Shown here: piece after piece, positions 51,787 to 61,060 of the stretch
How the letters are laid out: the number at the start of each line of letters is the position of its first letter
How positions within the stretch are numbered: the stretch's first letter is position 1
The notes under the pieces: generated by a model
Databases searched by the model: none
The model's input: the letters and a program-made list of their open reading frames with translations, nothing else
Told to the model about the DNA's origin: nothing
NCBI RefSeq assembly: GCF_903819435.1
Contig: NZ_CAIJDP010000078.1
Coordinates: 145,929 to 209,928 of the forward strand
Length of the DNA: 64,000 nucleotides
Origin: Flavobacterium salmonis
GTDB lineage: Bacteria; Bacteroidota; Bacteroidia; Flavobacteriales; Flavobacteriaceae
Reading direction: 5' to 3'
Program-made: the position numbers and the translations under genes

Positions 51787-53187
51787 ATGATAAATCAAGA
51801 TTCTATAGTGGCATTGGCTACTCCATCCGGAGCAGGAGCTATTGCTATAATTCGTATTTCAGGTGCCGAAGCAATCTCCATTGGAAACTCTGTTTTTAAA
51901 TCTATAAAAAATAAGGACTTAACAAAGCAAAAGACACATACTTTACATTTGGGCCACATTGTGGATAACGAAAAAACGCTGGATGAAGTTTTAGTATCTG
52001 TTTTTAAAGGACCTAACTCTTACACCGGCGAAGATACAATCGAAATTTCATGTCATGGTTCAACTTATATCCAACAACAAATTATCCAGTTATTATTGAG
52101 AAAAGGCTGTCGTATGGCTGATGCTGGAGAATTTACCTTGAGAGCTTTCCTGAACGGCAAATTGGATTTATCACAGGCAGAAGCTGTTGCCGATTTGATT
52201 TCTTCTGACAATGAAGCTTCACACCAAATTGCCATGCAGCAAATGCGAGGCGGTTTTAGTAATGAAATTGCCCGGTTAAGAGAAGAGCTTTTAAACTTTG
52301 CATCTTTAATTGAACTAGAATTGGATTTTGCAGAAGAAGATGTTGAATTTGCAGACCGAACACAATTTTATGAGTTATTAAACCGAATTGAATTTGTCCT
52401 AAAACGTCTAATCGACTCATTTGCTATTGGAAACGTCATTAAAAATGGAATCCCGGTTGCTATCGTCGGAGAACCAAATGTTGGTAAATCAACTTTGTTA
52501 AATGCCTTATTAAACGAAGAGCGGGCAATTGTTTCTGACATAGCCGGAACAACACGCGATACTATTGAAGATGAATTGGTTATTGGCGGAATTGGGTTTA
52601 GATTTATCGATACAGCAGGAATTCGTGAAACAAAAGATGTTGTTGAAAGCATTGGAATAAAAAAGACTTTCGAAAAAATCGACCAGGCTCAAGTTGTTGT
52701 TTATTTGTTTGATGGTTTAAAGTTTCAGCTTTCAAGTTCTGAATTTGTTTCAGAGATTGAACAAATCAAAAATAAATACCCATTAAAACCTTTATTAATT
52801 GTTGTTAATAAAAAGGATGTTTTGTCTCACGAAGAAGTCTTAAACATTACAAATCAACTTGAGAATCTAAATGCTAAGCTTCTTTTAATTTCTGCCAAAC
52901 AAAAAATTGGTGTTGATGATTTAAAAAATGAATTACTTTCTTTTGTAAACACCGGTGTACTAAGAAATAACGAAACTATAATCACAAATACAAGACATTA
53001 TGATTCATTGCTTAAAGCTTTAGACGAAATACAAAAAGTAAAATTTGGCCTTGAAACGAACCTTTCCAGTGACTTAATTGCACTGGATATTAAAGAAGCT
53101 CTTTATCAGTTCGGGCTTATTACAGGTCAGGTCAGCAATGACGAATTATTGGGTAATATTTTCGCTAATTTCTGCATTGGAAAGTAA
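51787..53187 (+). CDS. mnmE: tRNA uridine-5-carboxymethylaminomethyl modification GTPase
   Basis: A 466-aa protein of normal family length. The N-terminal formyl-THF-binding domain begins DSIVALATPSGAGAIAIIRI. The helical and G domains carry G1 GEPNVGKST, G3 DTAGI, G4 NKKD, and the C-terminus is the invariant CIGK. With MnmG it modifies U34 of certain tRNAs. No other gene follows on this strand until 53805. Confidence 0.98.
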   Translation: MINQDSIVALATPSGAGAIAIIRISGAEAISIGNSVFKSIKNKDLTKQKTHTLHLGHIVDNEKTLDEVLVSVFKGPNSYTGEDTIEISCHGSTYIQQQIIQLLLRKGCRMADAGEFTLRAFLNGKLDLSQAEAVADLISSDNEASHQIAMQQMRGGFSNEIARLREELLNFASLIELELDFAEEDVEFADRTQFYELLNRIEFVLKRLIDSFAIGNVIKNGIPVAIVGEPNVGKSTLLNALLNEERAIVSDIAGTTRDTIEDELVIGGIGFRFIDTAGIRETKDVVESIGIKKTFEKIDQAQVVVYLFDGLKFQLSSSEFVSEIEQIKNKYPLKPLLIVVNKKDVLSHEEVLNITNQLENLNAKLLLISAKQKIGVDDLKNELLSFVNTGVLRNNETIITNTRHYDSLLKALDEIQKVKFGLETNLSSDLIALDIKEALYQFGLITGQVSNDELLGNIFANFCIGK

Positions 53188-53340
53188 CTATATATTTCAA
53201 AGTATCATATTTCTACATTCCATGCGCTATAAACAAAGGGTTTTCTATGCTTTGATGTATAACTTTGTTTACCCTTATTTACTGTATTTAGTTTACTAAT
53301 TGTACTACTACATTTGGAAATAAGAGATTTTTTAGGAATT

Positions 53341-53556
53341 TTATACTACCATAGATTGTAAAACCTTACCAACCAGTGCTTTTTCAGCCCAATAGATATC
53401 TTTTAGCGAATCTACAAATAATTCTCTCAGCCCTTCTGCAGCAGAAGGTTTTGCCGTCACGGTCCCTTTTGGAGCTGTTTTGGACGCTGTTGGTTTAGCA
53501 GCAGCAGTTCCCATTTTACTTTTTGTATCAGCTGTTTTTTTTATCGCAGTTTTCAT
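53341..53556 (-). pseudogene. Truncated DUF892 (YciE-like ferritin-fold) gene
   Basis: A 71-codon frame. Residues 1-40 form a Lys/Ala/Thr/Pro-rich tail (MKTAIKKTADTKSKMGTAAA). Residues 41-70 are the DUF892 start, LRELFVDSLKDIYWAEKALV. Complete proteins run on for about 120 residues in a four-helix bundle; here a stop follows at once and no DUF892 sequence continues in the DNA beyond. The gene is therefore cut short. It marks the start of the accessory region after mnmE. Confidence 0.75.
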
Positions 53557-53804
53557 AATGATATTTTTAAAGGTTATAAATCAAAATTACAATGCGCTGT
53601 TTTATAATTCCTTACAGCTTTTCAGCTGATCTTTACAGTATTTTAAGATGCCCAGCATTAACAGAAAAAAGAAAAAATTTATAAAAACTAGGAAAAATTA
53701 TATAAAACAAAATACGGCTGTTTTACTGAAATTTGTTCATCATGAAGATCCTATAATCCATTACGCAGTACGTACCACATTTTTATAAACTAAAACTTAT
53801 CATT

Positions 53805-56012
53805 ATGCATACCATCACACCATGGAGCGCAACTGCTCAGGCAGATATTGAAAATAGTGACATACTTTTAGAAAGAAAAATTCTTGATTATACTTATCAA
53901 TTTTACAATACAGGCGATTCTCTCTGGATTGTCGCCCTTATGCCCAATAATGGAAAAATAGCGTTTCGCGCCGCATTTGCAATGAACGGCTGTTTTGAAG
54001 TGTCCAATATTTTTGATGACGAAGATAGTATCGTCATAATTTTAAATTCCAAACTTGGAAATTATGAACTTCGCGTTACTTTTCCCGATGAAGCTTCGCC
54101 TTTGCTGCATTATACTACCAGCTTTAAGGCAAACATCCCATTAATGATTCCGTTTTGGCCACGGGATATACTTCCGCTTACACAAAATGGAAGTGTAGAA
54201 AATACCAGCGGTAAAATCCATATCGAGCAGTTCGGTTCCAGATCAGGATTACTATTTGCAAGCATTACAAAACCGCAAACGGGCTCCTTTTTTTATTTTC
54301 AAAACCTTACGTCCTTATCAGAATATTGCGAAGTGACCCAAACGGAATCAAAAAGCACCGTCGGCGGAACCTGGCCGGAAATTGGATTTCAGCTTCCAGC
54401 TACAGATAAGCTGCCTCTTCCTGCAGATAAAGCCTTTACAATATCCGATGCTTATGTTGTATTAACTACCGAAATATTTGAGCAGACATCACCTATCTGC
54501 GAAAATTTCTTAAATAATCTTGTAAAAATATACAAGGTATTGGCGCAGCCCAGAATTGAATACAATGACTGGCCTGATATTGCGCAGAAAGTCATTACAG
54601 ACCTAACCTATAACAAAGGTGCATGGACACAAAATAACGGAAATCCGTATCTCAATGCCTATTTGTGCGATTATGAAACTCCTGCCGAGAGTATGGTTCA
54701 GCTTGCCGTACTCACTCCATTTAAGGAATATGAAAAATGGAGCGGCGAAAAACAGCCGCTTTGTGAGGATTTAATAAAAGGGCTGCCCGCTTTTTATGAT
54801 CCAAAAATTAAATGCATAAACAGATGGCTTCCCGCACTTGTTGACAAACTTGACCAGTCCGAAGAACAAAAAAAAGAAATGGTGATGGATTCCTGGTACC
54901 TGCATCATCCTTTGATGAATTTGGCCAGGCTGGCTTTACATGGCGACAAAACAGCAGAGAAACTCGTTTTAGATTCCATTGATTATGCCATAAAAGTGGC
55001 GCACCATTTTAAATATTCATGGCCGGTATTTTATAATATGGAAACCCTGGAAATAATCAAAGCAGAAACCGCTCCGGGCGCAGGAGGAGAAAGAGATGTT
55101 CCAGGTGCTTACGCTCATTTAATGTTATTGGTTTATAAGCTGACCAAAGAAAAACGCTATTTAAACGAGGCAGAAAAAGCGGCAAAAAAATTGGAAAATC
55201 TGGGAGTCAATATTTTATATCAGGCTAATAATACCGCTTTTTCGGCGGGAGCATTATTAGAATTGTATAAAATTACCAATAAAAAACTGTATCTGGATTT
55301 AAGTTATACCTGCCTTAGCGGGTTATTTAAAAATGTACAGCTTTACGACTGCAGATATGGCTTTGGAAAAAATTACACGAATTTCTTTTCCATCTTTCCA
55401 CTAAATGACGCGCCGTATACTGCGGCTTACGAAGAATTAGAAGTCTATGCCGCTTTATCAGAATATTTCATTCAGGCAAAGGACGTGGCTATTTTACCAG
55501 CGTTAAAAACGCTGATTCCCGAATTCATAAAATTTGCCGTTAGCAGAATTGCCTATTATTATCCCGCAATGCTGCCTAAAGAAATGCTCTCTGAAGAAGT
55601 GAAAACGGGAGAAATACAGGCTGATTTGTGGGTTCCATTAGAGGATTTATACAATGGCTGGGAGAAAAGCGGTCAGGTTGGTCAGGAAGTTTACGGTGCC
55701 GGAATGGCATTTGGTGTCGTGCCAAGACAATACATCAAAGTCGATGAAGACTTTTTAATTTTTATCGATTATCCTAATCAATATACCAGAAGGGGAAAAT
55801 CAGTCACCATACACCTTGACGGGGATAAAGATATGTCGTGCAATTTAAAAATTATAAAATTAGGCGATCGAAGTATTAAAATGAAAGTATTTCAGAATAA
55901 AGAGCCATTGAAGGCCTTTCACGAAAGTGCAAAACTGCATGAATATGAAATTTCAGCTCAGGCTTTAATTACGATTGAATGGTACTATTTACTAATAAAT
56001 AAAAACACATAA
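53805..56012 (+). CDS. Unknown 735-aa protein, probable alpha/alpha-toroid
   Basis: No signal peptide. Residues about 1-230 look beta-rich (ILDYTYQFYNTGDSLWIVAL, YELRVTFPDEASP). Residues about 260-620 consist of paired helices with motifs such as TAPGAGGERDVPGAYAHLML, YLDLSYTCLSGLF and AAYEELEVYAALSEYF, the look of (alpha/alpha)6 glycoside hydrolase, lyase or epimerase folds. A small beta domain ends the protein. I do not recognise the family. The stop codon overlaps the ATG of an SDR gene by one base, so the two are translationally coupled, suggesting steps in one carbohydrate or terpenoid pathway. Confidence 0.72.
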   Translation: MHTITPWSATAQADIENSDILLERKILDYTYQFYNTGDSLWIVALMPNNGKIAFRAAFAMNGCFEVSNIFDDEDSIVIILNSKLGNYELRVTFPDEASPLLHYTTSFKANIPLMIPFWPRDILPLTQNGSVENTSGKIHIEQFGSRSGLLFASITKPQTGSFFYFQNLTSLSEYCEVTQTESKSTVGGTWPEIGFQLPATDKLPLPADKAFTISDAYVVLTTEIFEQTSPICENFLNNLVKIYKVLAQPRIEYNDWPDIAQKVITDLTYNKGAWTQNNGNPYLNAYLCDYETPAESMVQLAVLTPFKEYEKWSGEKQPLCEDLIKGLPAFYDPKIKCINRWLPALVDKLDQSEEQKKEMVMDSWYLHHPLMNLARLALHGDKTAEKLVLDSIDYAIKVAHHFKYSWPVFYNMETLEIIKAETAPGAGGERDVPGAYAHLMLLVYKLTKEKRYLNEAEKAAKKLENLGVNILYQANNTAFSAGALLELYKITNKKLYLDLSYTCLSGLFKNVQLYDCRYGFGKNYTNFFSIFPLNDAPYTAAYEELEVYAALSEYFIQAKDVAILPALKTLIPEFIKFAVSRIAYYYPAMLPKEMLSEEVKTGEIQADLWVPLEDLYNGWEKSGQVGQEVYGAGMAFGVVPRQYIKVDEDFLIFIDYPNQYTRRGKSVTIHLDGDKDMSCNLKIIKLGDRSIKMKVFQNKEPLKAFHESAKLHEYEISAQALITIEWYYLLINKNT

Positions 56013-56770
56013 TGGAAAAATTAACAAATTACTTTGGACAAAACATCAATGGAAGACGAATTGTAATCACGGGCGGAACAACCGGAATAGGAAAAGCAAT
56101 TGCCGATGTATTAGTATCGCTGGGCGGGCGCGTTCTTATTTTTGGAAGAGATCAAGAAGATTTCGATAATGCCGTTGCCGATATCAAACAACAATTTCCG
56201 GGCAGCGAAGTTTATGGCACCCCGGCAGATGTAACCAAAAAAGAAGACATTGATAAAATCTTTGAAATAGTAGATAATGAGCTGGGCGGAATTGACATTT
56301 TAATCAACAACGCAGCGCTCGCAGCGCCGGGACTTACCAAGGAAACCTATGAAGATTACAAGTATGTCATAGATACAAATATTACAGGTTATCTAGCCTT
56401 TGCTCAACAAGCCGCATCAAGAATGAAAGAGCAAAAATCAGGACATATTATCAATATTGGATCGATGAGCGCAGAAAGCCGTACTGCCGAAAGTACTATT
56501 TATGTGGCAACTAAAATAGCAATAAGAGGTTTTAGCACATCATTGCGTAAAGAATTAAATCCGCTTGGAATAAAAGTTTCTCTAATTGAACCCGGTGCGG
56601 TAACCAGCGACATGCAGACTGACCCAAAAAAAGTACAGCACGAGAAAGTAGAAAAACTGGAAATGCTGGAGGCTTACGATATTGCAATGAGTACTTTATT
56701 TTGCCTGTCACAGCCAAGAAGATGCGATATTGTAACTATGCAGATTCGTCCGCATCTGCAAATAATTTAA
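56012..56770 (+). CDS. SDR-family oxidoreductase
   Basis: A 252-aa short-chain dehydrogenase: TGGTTGIG (20-27) for the cofactor, NNAA at 99-102, the catalytic Ser in NIGSMS (151-153), Y164 and K168 in YVATK. GRDQE after beta-2 suggests NADP preference. The substrate is unknown. Its ATG overlaps the TAA of the 735-aa protein (TAATG), and a terminator follows 55 nt on, so these two genes are the whole operon. Confidence 0.92.
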   Translation: MEKLTNYFGQNINGRRIVITGGTTGIGKAIADVLVSLGGRVLIFGRDQEDFDNAVADIKQQFPGSEVYGTPADVTKKEDIDKIFEIVDNELGGIDILINNAALAAPGLTKETYEDYKYVIDTNITGYLAFAQQAASRMKEQKSGHIINIGSMSAESRTAESTIYVATKIAIRGFSTSLRKELNPLGIKVSLIEPGAVTSDMQTDPKKVQHEKVEKLEMLEAYDIAMSTLFCLSQPRRCDIVTMQIRPHLQII

Positions 56771-56825
56771 TTGTACTGTTATAATTAATAACACTTTTTA
56801 GCCTTATGCTATTTACTTTATAAAG

Positions 56826-56854
56826 ACACCTGTAATGCTGCAGGTGTTTTTTTT
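56826..56854 (+). terminator. Terminator of the toroid/SDR operon
   Basis: ACACCTG and CAGGTGT around TAATGCTG, followed by eight T. Confidence 0.88.
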
Positions 56855-56916
56855 GCACTTTATCTGTCAATAATTATGTCAATGTACTAAGAAATGGATT
56901 CATCAAGGCATGATAC

Positions 56917-56952
56917 AAAAAAAAAAGCACCTCTCAAAAGACAGGTGCTTTT
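56917..56952 (-). terminator. Terminator of the cold-shock gene
   Basis: Minus strand: AAAAGCACCT, 10-nt loop, AGGTGCTTTT running into a run of ten T. It lies 18 nt after the stop at 56970. Confidence 0.92.
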
Positions 56953-56969
56953 ACATTTTCTTTTGAAAA

Positions 56970-57161
56970 TTAAGCCACTACGACGTTCACTGCATTAAGG
57001 CCTTTTTTACCCTCAGCAATATCATAGCGAACTTCATCGTTCTCACGGATACTCTCCGATAGACCTGTGGCATGGACAAAGATTTCACTCCCGCCGTTTT
57101 TCGGTGTTATAAATCCAAAACCTTTTTCTTCATTATAGAATTTCACTGTACCTTCCTGCAT
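56970..57161 (-). CDS. Cold-shock protein (CspA family)
   Basis: A 63-aa single cold-shock domain: GTVKFYNEEKGFGFITPKNG contains RNP1 (KGFGFI), and EIFVHATGL contains RNP2. It binds single-stranded RNA and DNA as an RNA chaperone. It is monocistronic with its own terminator and an AT-rich 230-bp upstream gap shared with the divergent 57394 gene. Confidence 0.97.
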   Translation of the reverse strand: MQEGTVKFYNEEKGFGFITPKNGGSEIFVHATGLSESIRENDEVRYDIAEGKKGLNAVNVVVA

Positions 57162-57393
57162 CTTTATAATTGTTATAATTTGAAATAAATGTATGATTTT
57201 AAAATCACAATTTGAAAAACAAATAGCAGTTTTATTGCTGATTATGAAAATTATATAACAAGAGAAGCGAATTATATAAAGATACTACTTTACAATTTTG
57301 CAGTTTTGAAATGTGTTATTTCTTACAATTAACTACTAAAATTGAAACAGGGAAAATCTCCTGTTAATATATAAATTATAATTTTTTAGACAA

Positions 57394-58368
57394 ATGGCGC
57401 TACTAATTTTCACAAGATGCAGAATAATACTGCTGCTGCTGATTTGCAGCTCTCCTGCACTATTTTATCCACAGGCTCAAAAGCCGACACCTAAAGTTAT
57501 GTTCGCTATTGAAACCTATGCCTACCTTAAAGGACAAAGTTCAGCTCTGAAAACTATAGCCAAACAATTTCCAGATCTTAAGCGCAAAGTCAGCGCGGCG
57601 CAAAATAATGCTGAAATTCCATTTTCAAGGGCAGAACGAAATATTGAACGCTTCCTGCAGGATGAGCTCACAGCGTCCGAATTTAAGATAGTACAACGAA
57701 ATATCGATTCGCTGATTAATGTACAACTTCAAAACCCAATCGAAAAGCAAAAATATGCCATTGCTTTTCTTGAAAAAGTAAGCAAAGGAAGTCATCATAT
57801 TACTGATACAACGATTTCAAAAGGCATACTGTCATTTGCTTACCACCACACGCCCCATGAAGAAATCAATGATGGCCATATTAAAACTTTCGCAACCAAA
57901 AACCATCCTAAAGCAGAACAAACTGCGCTTAAGGTTCCTATTCCGCACAGCTGGCTGGCAGAAGAAGCCCACATGCCCGAGACAATCCAGCAGTTTACCA
58001 GTTATTACGGAACGGGCAATGAGAAAATCACAATTGTAGTATATGATCTTTCCGAACAGCCTGAGATTATTCTAAATGAAAAATCAATACTCGAGATGAT
58101 ACCTCCCGAATCTGCGCTTATCCGCACCGAGAATGTAAAAATTGACGGTATTCCAGGTATGATGGTCGACGTGGAACAATCTCTTGGCAATGCTGCTGAC
58201 CAAATGAAAATAAGAATGCTGCAGTTCATGTTTACACAAAAACAAAAACTGTACTGCCTGCAGGGGAGCATCGGTCCGGTCGCATCAAACAAAAATCTTG
58301 ACTTGCAAATTAAAAAATATGAACCTTTATTTCGTCTTATTGCGTCTAAGACGGTGATAGAGGATTAA
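57394..58368 (+). CDS. Exported protein of unknown function
   Basis: A 324-aa protein with signal peptide (RIILLLLICSSPALFYPQAQ). The N-terminal half is helical and charged. The C-terminal half is mixed alpha/beta with LKVPIPHSWLAEEAHMPETI and ITIVVYDLSEQP, then KIDGIPGMMVDVEQSLGNAA. That pattern (xxPxxW....., IxIxVYDL, xxDGxPGxxxxVE) resembles the Mog1/PsbP-like fold. The base composition is richer in GC than the first 50 kb. No family confirmed. Confidence 0.65.
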   Translation: MALLIFTRCRIILLLLICSSPALFYPQAQKPTPKVMFAIETYAYLKGQSSALKTIAKQFPDLKRKVSAAQNNAEIPFSRAERNIERFLQDELTASEFKIVQRNIDSLINVQLQNPIEKQKYAIAFLEKVSKGSHHITDTTISKGILSFAYHHTPHEEINDGHIKTFATKNHPKAEQTALKVPIPHSWLAEEAHMPETIQQFTSYYGTGNEKITIVVYDLSEQPEIILNEKSILEMIPPESALIRTENVKIDGIPGMMVDVEQSLGNAADQMKIRMLQFMFTQKQKLYCLQGSIGPVASNKNLDLQIKKYEPLFRLIASKTVIED

Positions 58369-58446
58369 ATTTTCAAAAGCATTAAATAGTCTGGAATTTA
58401 AATTTTATCGAACTTCCATATTAGATTTAATTTCTTCAAAGACAAA

Positions 58447-58541
58447 ATTGGGCCCGATGCCCAATAGCCCCGATAGTAATGGAAATCCTTTTGTGACGGG
58501 GTTCGGCACAAAAGATTGCAACGTATAGCGGGAAAAGATCC
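58447..58541 (+). repeat. Structured dispersed repeat, copy B
   Basis: A 5' hairpin ATTGGGC/GCCCAAT (58447-58465) precedes AGCCCCGATAGTAATGGAAA. The apical stem CTTTTGTG (58488) / CACAAAAG (58507) follows, then GATTGCAACGTATAGCGGGA and AAAGATCC. CCCG pairs with CGGG in the basal stem. The order matches copies A and C. It lies in the 459-bp gap after the 57394 gene. Confidence 0.85.
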
Positions 58542-58827
58542 TAAATAACAATATATCCTTATTAATCAACTATTTACAAAGATCTCCGCTGTCAAGAGAC
58601 ACTCTCTCAGTCAAATTTTGTAAATCCCGATTAAAACTTTGTAAAACTGATATCGGCTGACAGACTAAATTTATTCTGAAGAAAAAAACTGGATTCAAAA
58701 AGGAAAATTGCTGGTATTAATAAATTAAATAAAATTATTTGCATTAAAAAGGCATAAGAACAAATTGTAGATTAAAATATTGAATTGCCGGCCGGGTAAA
58801 AAAAATTAACTTGTAATAAATAACATC
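58542..58827. other. Gap before the second SDR gene
   Basis: No gene, promoter match or repeat that I can support. A short AGAGACACTCTCT palindrome near 58597 has no T-run. Confidence 0.3.
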
Positions 58828-59604
58828 ATGGGAGATACTAAAAATTATGCGCTGATTACCGGAGCAACTGAAGGAATCGGCTACGAGCTTGCCAAGCTCT
58901 TTGCCAGGGATGGCTACAACCTTGTTATTGTGGCAAGGCATGAAAATGAGTTAAAAAACAGAGCTGCCGAGTTCAAAAAGCATAACATTGATGTCATTGC
59001 TATTGCAAAAGATCTGTTTAAAAGAGAGGACGCCTTTGCCTTATGCGCGGAAGTGGAGTCAAGAAACATATCGATCGATGTGCTTGTAAATAATGCCGGA
59101 CAAGGGGTTTACGGACTTTTCAAAGATACTGAAGTACAGCGCGAACTGGAAATTATTGACCTGAACATCGCCTCCACTGTAATACTGACAAAACATTTTA
59201 CCAAGCAAATGATAGCCCGCAACTATGGCAAAATACTCAATCTTGCTTCAATAGCCAGCAAGAGCCCGGGGCCATGGCAGTCGGTTTACCACGGGACCAA
59301 AGCTTTTGTTTACTCATTTTCCGAAGCTATCCGTCATGAATTGAAAGACAATAATATTACTGTTACCGCGCTATTGCCGGGCGCGACCGATACCGACTTT
59401 TTTAATAAGGCCGATATGCAGCGAAGCACAATAGTGCAGGACAAATCCTCGCTGGCGCATCCGGCCGATGTGGCAAAAGACGGCTATGAGGCACTCATGT
59501 CGGGCAAGGATAAAATTATTTCCGGCTTTAAGAATAAGGCCATGATCGGTATGAGCAATATTTTGCCCGATACCGCAGTTGCCGCCATGATGGACAAACA
59601 GTAG
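58828..59604 (+). CDS. SDR-family oxidoreductase (DltE/YqjQ-like)
   Basis: A 258-aa classical SDR: TGATEGIG (11-18), NNAG (88-91), S141 in LASIAS, Y154 and K158 in YHGTK, then LLPGATDTDFFNKA. VARHENEL after beta-2 suggests NADP use. LFARDGYNLVIVARHENEL and the PGATDT string are typical of the group of uncharacterised SDRs related to DltE. It is single, with repeats on both sides and a terminator 138 nt downstream. Confidence 0.92.
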   Translation: MGDTKNYALITGATEGIGYELAKLFARDGYNLVIVARHENELKNRAAEFKKHNIDVIAIAKDLFKREDAFALCAEVESRNISIDVLVNNAGQGVYGLFKDTEVQRELEIIDLNIASTVILTKHFTKQMIARNYGKILNLASIASKSPGPWQSVYHGTKAFVYSFSEAIRHELKDNNITVTALLPGATDTDFFNKADMQRSTIVQDKSSLAHPADVAKDGYEALMSGKDKIISGFKNKAMIGMSNILPDTAVAAMMDKQ

Positions 59605-59741
59605 AAGCCTGCTGATCAACAGTCTGATTCTAAAACGTAAAAATGTTCCAAAAAGTTACTCTGTCATTAACTTTATAAGTACGCTACTATCACAAAGCCA
59701 CCGTAAAGATGAGTAATTACCATTTGGTTCACCATAGCCAA

Positions 59742-59777
59742 AAGCTGCCAATTAAATTCAATTGGCGCTTTTTTTTT
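59742..59777 (+). terminator. Terminator after the second SDR gene
   Basis: AAGC-T-GCCAATT, loop AAATTC, AATTGGC-GCTT (11 bp with one bulged T) followed by nine T. Its stem wording resembles the end hairpins of the 170-bp repeat at 59816 and 63468. Confidence 0.85.
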
Positions 59778-59815
59778 AGCTGTTATCATATATTACTAAC
59801 GCGTAGATATTTACA

Positions 59816-59987
59816 TCAATCCCCAACAGGACATCCAAACCAAATTGCTCAAGCCACTGAAAGTCATGCTCTACCAGTAGTAAGCCAATCTCTTTAAATC
59901 TTCCATAAAATTTATAGAAATTTATCCTCTTCCTGTCACAAACAAGCCAAATCGCGCCAATTGAAGACAATTGGAGTCATTTTTTTT
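59816..59987 (+). repeat. 170-bp dispersed repeat, copy 1
   Basis: It begins TCAATCCCCAACAGGACATC and includes CTACCAGTAGTAAGCCAATC and AAATTTATAGAAATTT. It ends in a hairpin CCAATTG/CAATTGG with loop AAGA and then GAGTCATTTTTTTT. The second copy at 63468-63634 aligns along the whole length, with a 3-nt gap near the hairpin. Identity starts abruptly at TCAATCC. Confidence 0.85.
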
Positions 59988-60020
59988 ATAATCTCACTTA
60001 TTTTTATTACTGCTACTCAG

Positions 60021-60129
60021 CAGCCCTAGCCCCGATTGCTTCGCCAGTTCGCTTCGCTCGTGTGCAGCGGAAATCCTTTTGTGCCGGGTTTCGGCACAAA
60101 AGATTGGAACGTATAGAGGGAAGAGCTCC
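60021..60129 (+). repeat. Structured dispersed repeat, copy C
   Basis: CAGCCCTAGCCCCGATTG, then an about 28-nt insertion with TTCGCTTCGCTCG, GGAAATCC, a perfect apical stem CTTTTGTGCCG (60076) / CGGCACAAAAG (60092), then GATTGGAACGTATAGAGGGA and AGAGCTCC. The apical stem is 3 bp longer than in copy B. Confidence 0.85.
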
Positions 60130-60151
60130 AAAAAAATAATATTAAACCTAA

Positions 60152-60373
60152 AAACTAAAATTATATACAATTGACGATGCTGACCCGGAAAAATGGCTCG
60201 TATCACACAACGAATTCCTAAAATTCACCTGCCTCTTTGAAAATAAAAGGTTTTATTATCAAAGAACCATTACAGGACTTTCAAATCCATCAGGTCACGT
60301 GAAAGAAATTCAATTACTTCAGAAAATGGAAAAATGGCTCAGGCAGTATCATAAGGAGAAAATAAACAGCTAA
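60152..60373 (+). pseudogene. Headless gene remnant
   Basis: An open frame of 73 codons bounded by an in-frame TAA upstream and with no ATG, GTG or TTG start. It encodes protein-like sequence (DADPEKWLVSHNEFLKFTCL, NKRFYYQRTITGLSNPSGHV) and ends KEKINS. It starts 22 nt after repeat copy C, so the 5' part of a gene appears to have been lost, perhaps when the repeat arrived. The parent family is unknown. Confidence 0.5.
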
Positions 60374-60589
60374 TACTGGAAAATAATATGGCAGTATTTT
60401 TAATCCTTCAAATACTTATAAGGATTTCATTCCATAGCTATATAAAAATGCCAATATGGAATTATGGTTCCCAAAGTGCCCGCAAAAGTGCGGGCATTTA
60501 GTAATAATTATAGTAATGATAAGCTGCAGACTGCCAATAAAATGCCAAAACACCACTATTTGTCCTACATAAATATTATCTTTACTTGT

Positions 60590-61015
60590 ATGAGAACAAA
60601 CGGGGAGATTATAATTATTGAGGACGACCAGGATGACAGGGCCCTGCTTGGGGATATTTTTGAGAGTCTGGGGTATCCAAATAAAATAACTTTTATTGAA
60701 GATCCGATGGATGCGGTGCCCTATCTGTCAGATCCGGCAGTAAAACCGTTTATTATACTTTCCGACATTAATATGCCCAAAATAAACGGTTTTGAACTGC
60801 GCGAAGAAATTCTGTCCAATAGTGAAATAAGCGAAAAATGTGTACCCTATATCTTTTTATCTACTTCAAGAAGCCCTGAGAATGTCCTTCGGGCCTACGC
60901 CTGCCATGCGCAGGGTTATTTCAAAAAAGAAGATGATTTTGCCGTATTCACAACTGTCATCCAAAACATAGTGGAATATTGGCGCATTAGCCTTACACCG
61001 ACAAATTCCTTATAA
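60590..61015 (+). CDS. REC-only response regulator (Rcp1 type)
   Basis: A 141-aa receiver domain from ATG 60590 (MRTNGEIIIIEDDQDD); the frame runs 42 codons upstream without support. The acidic pocket is E11-D12-D13, the phospho-acceptor is D59 in LSDINMPKINGFEL, and S91/T92 lie in STSRSPENV with K112 or K113 after YF. There is no output domain. It is convergent with a second REC-only gene 45 bp away and close to a PAS kinase. Confidence 0.9.
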   Translation: MRTNGEIIIIEDDQDDRALLGDIFESLGYPNKITFIEDPMDAVPYLSDPAVKPFIILSDINMPKINGFELREEILSNSEISEKCVPYIFLSTSRSPENVLRAYACHAQGYFKKEDDFAVFTTVIQNIVEYWRISLTPTNSL

Positions 61016-61060
61016 AAACGCGTCTTGGTATGATAAAATACAGCCAAAGCCCTATTTGCC

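Noticed and set aside
59776..59970. 64-codon minus-strand frame (and its partner at 63461-63655) as a conserved small protein
   Set aside because: The similarity comes from the DNA repeat. The frame begins in the repeat's end hairpin and the similarity does not extend beyond the repeat. Kept as a repeat, with coding left open in the findings.
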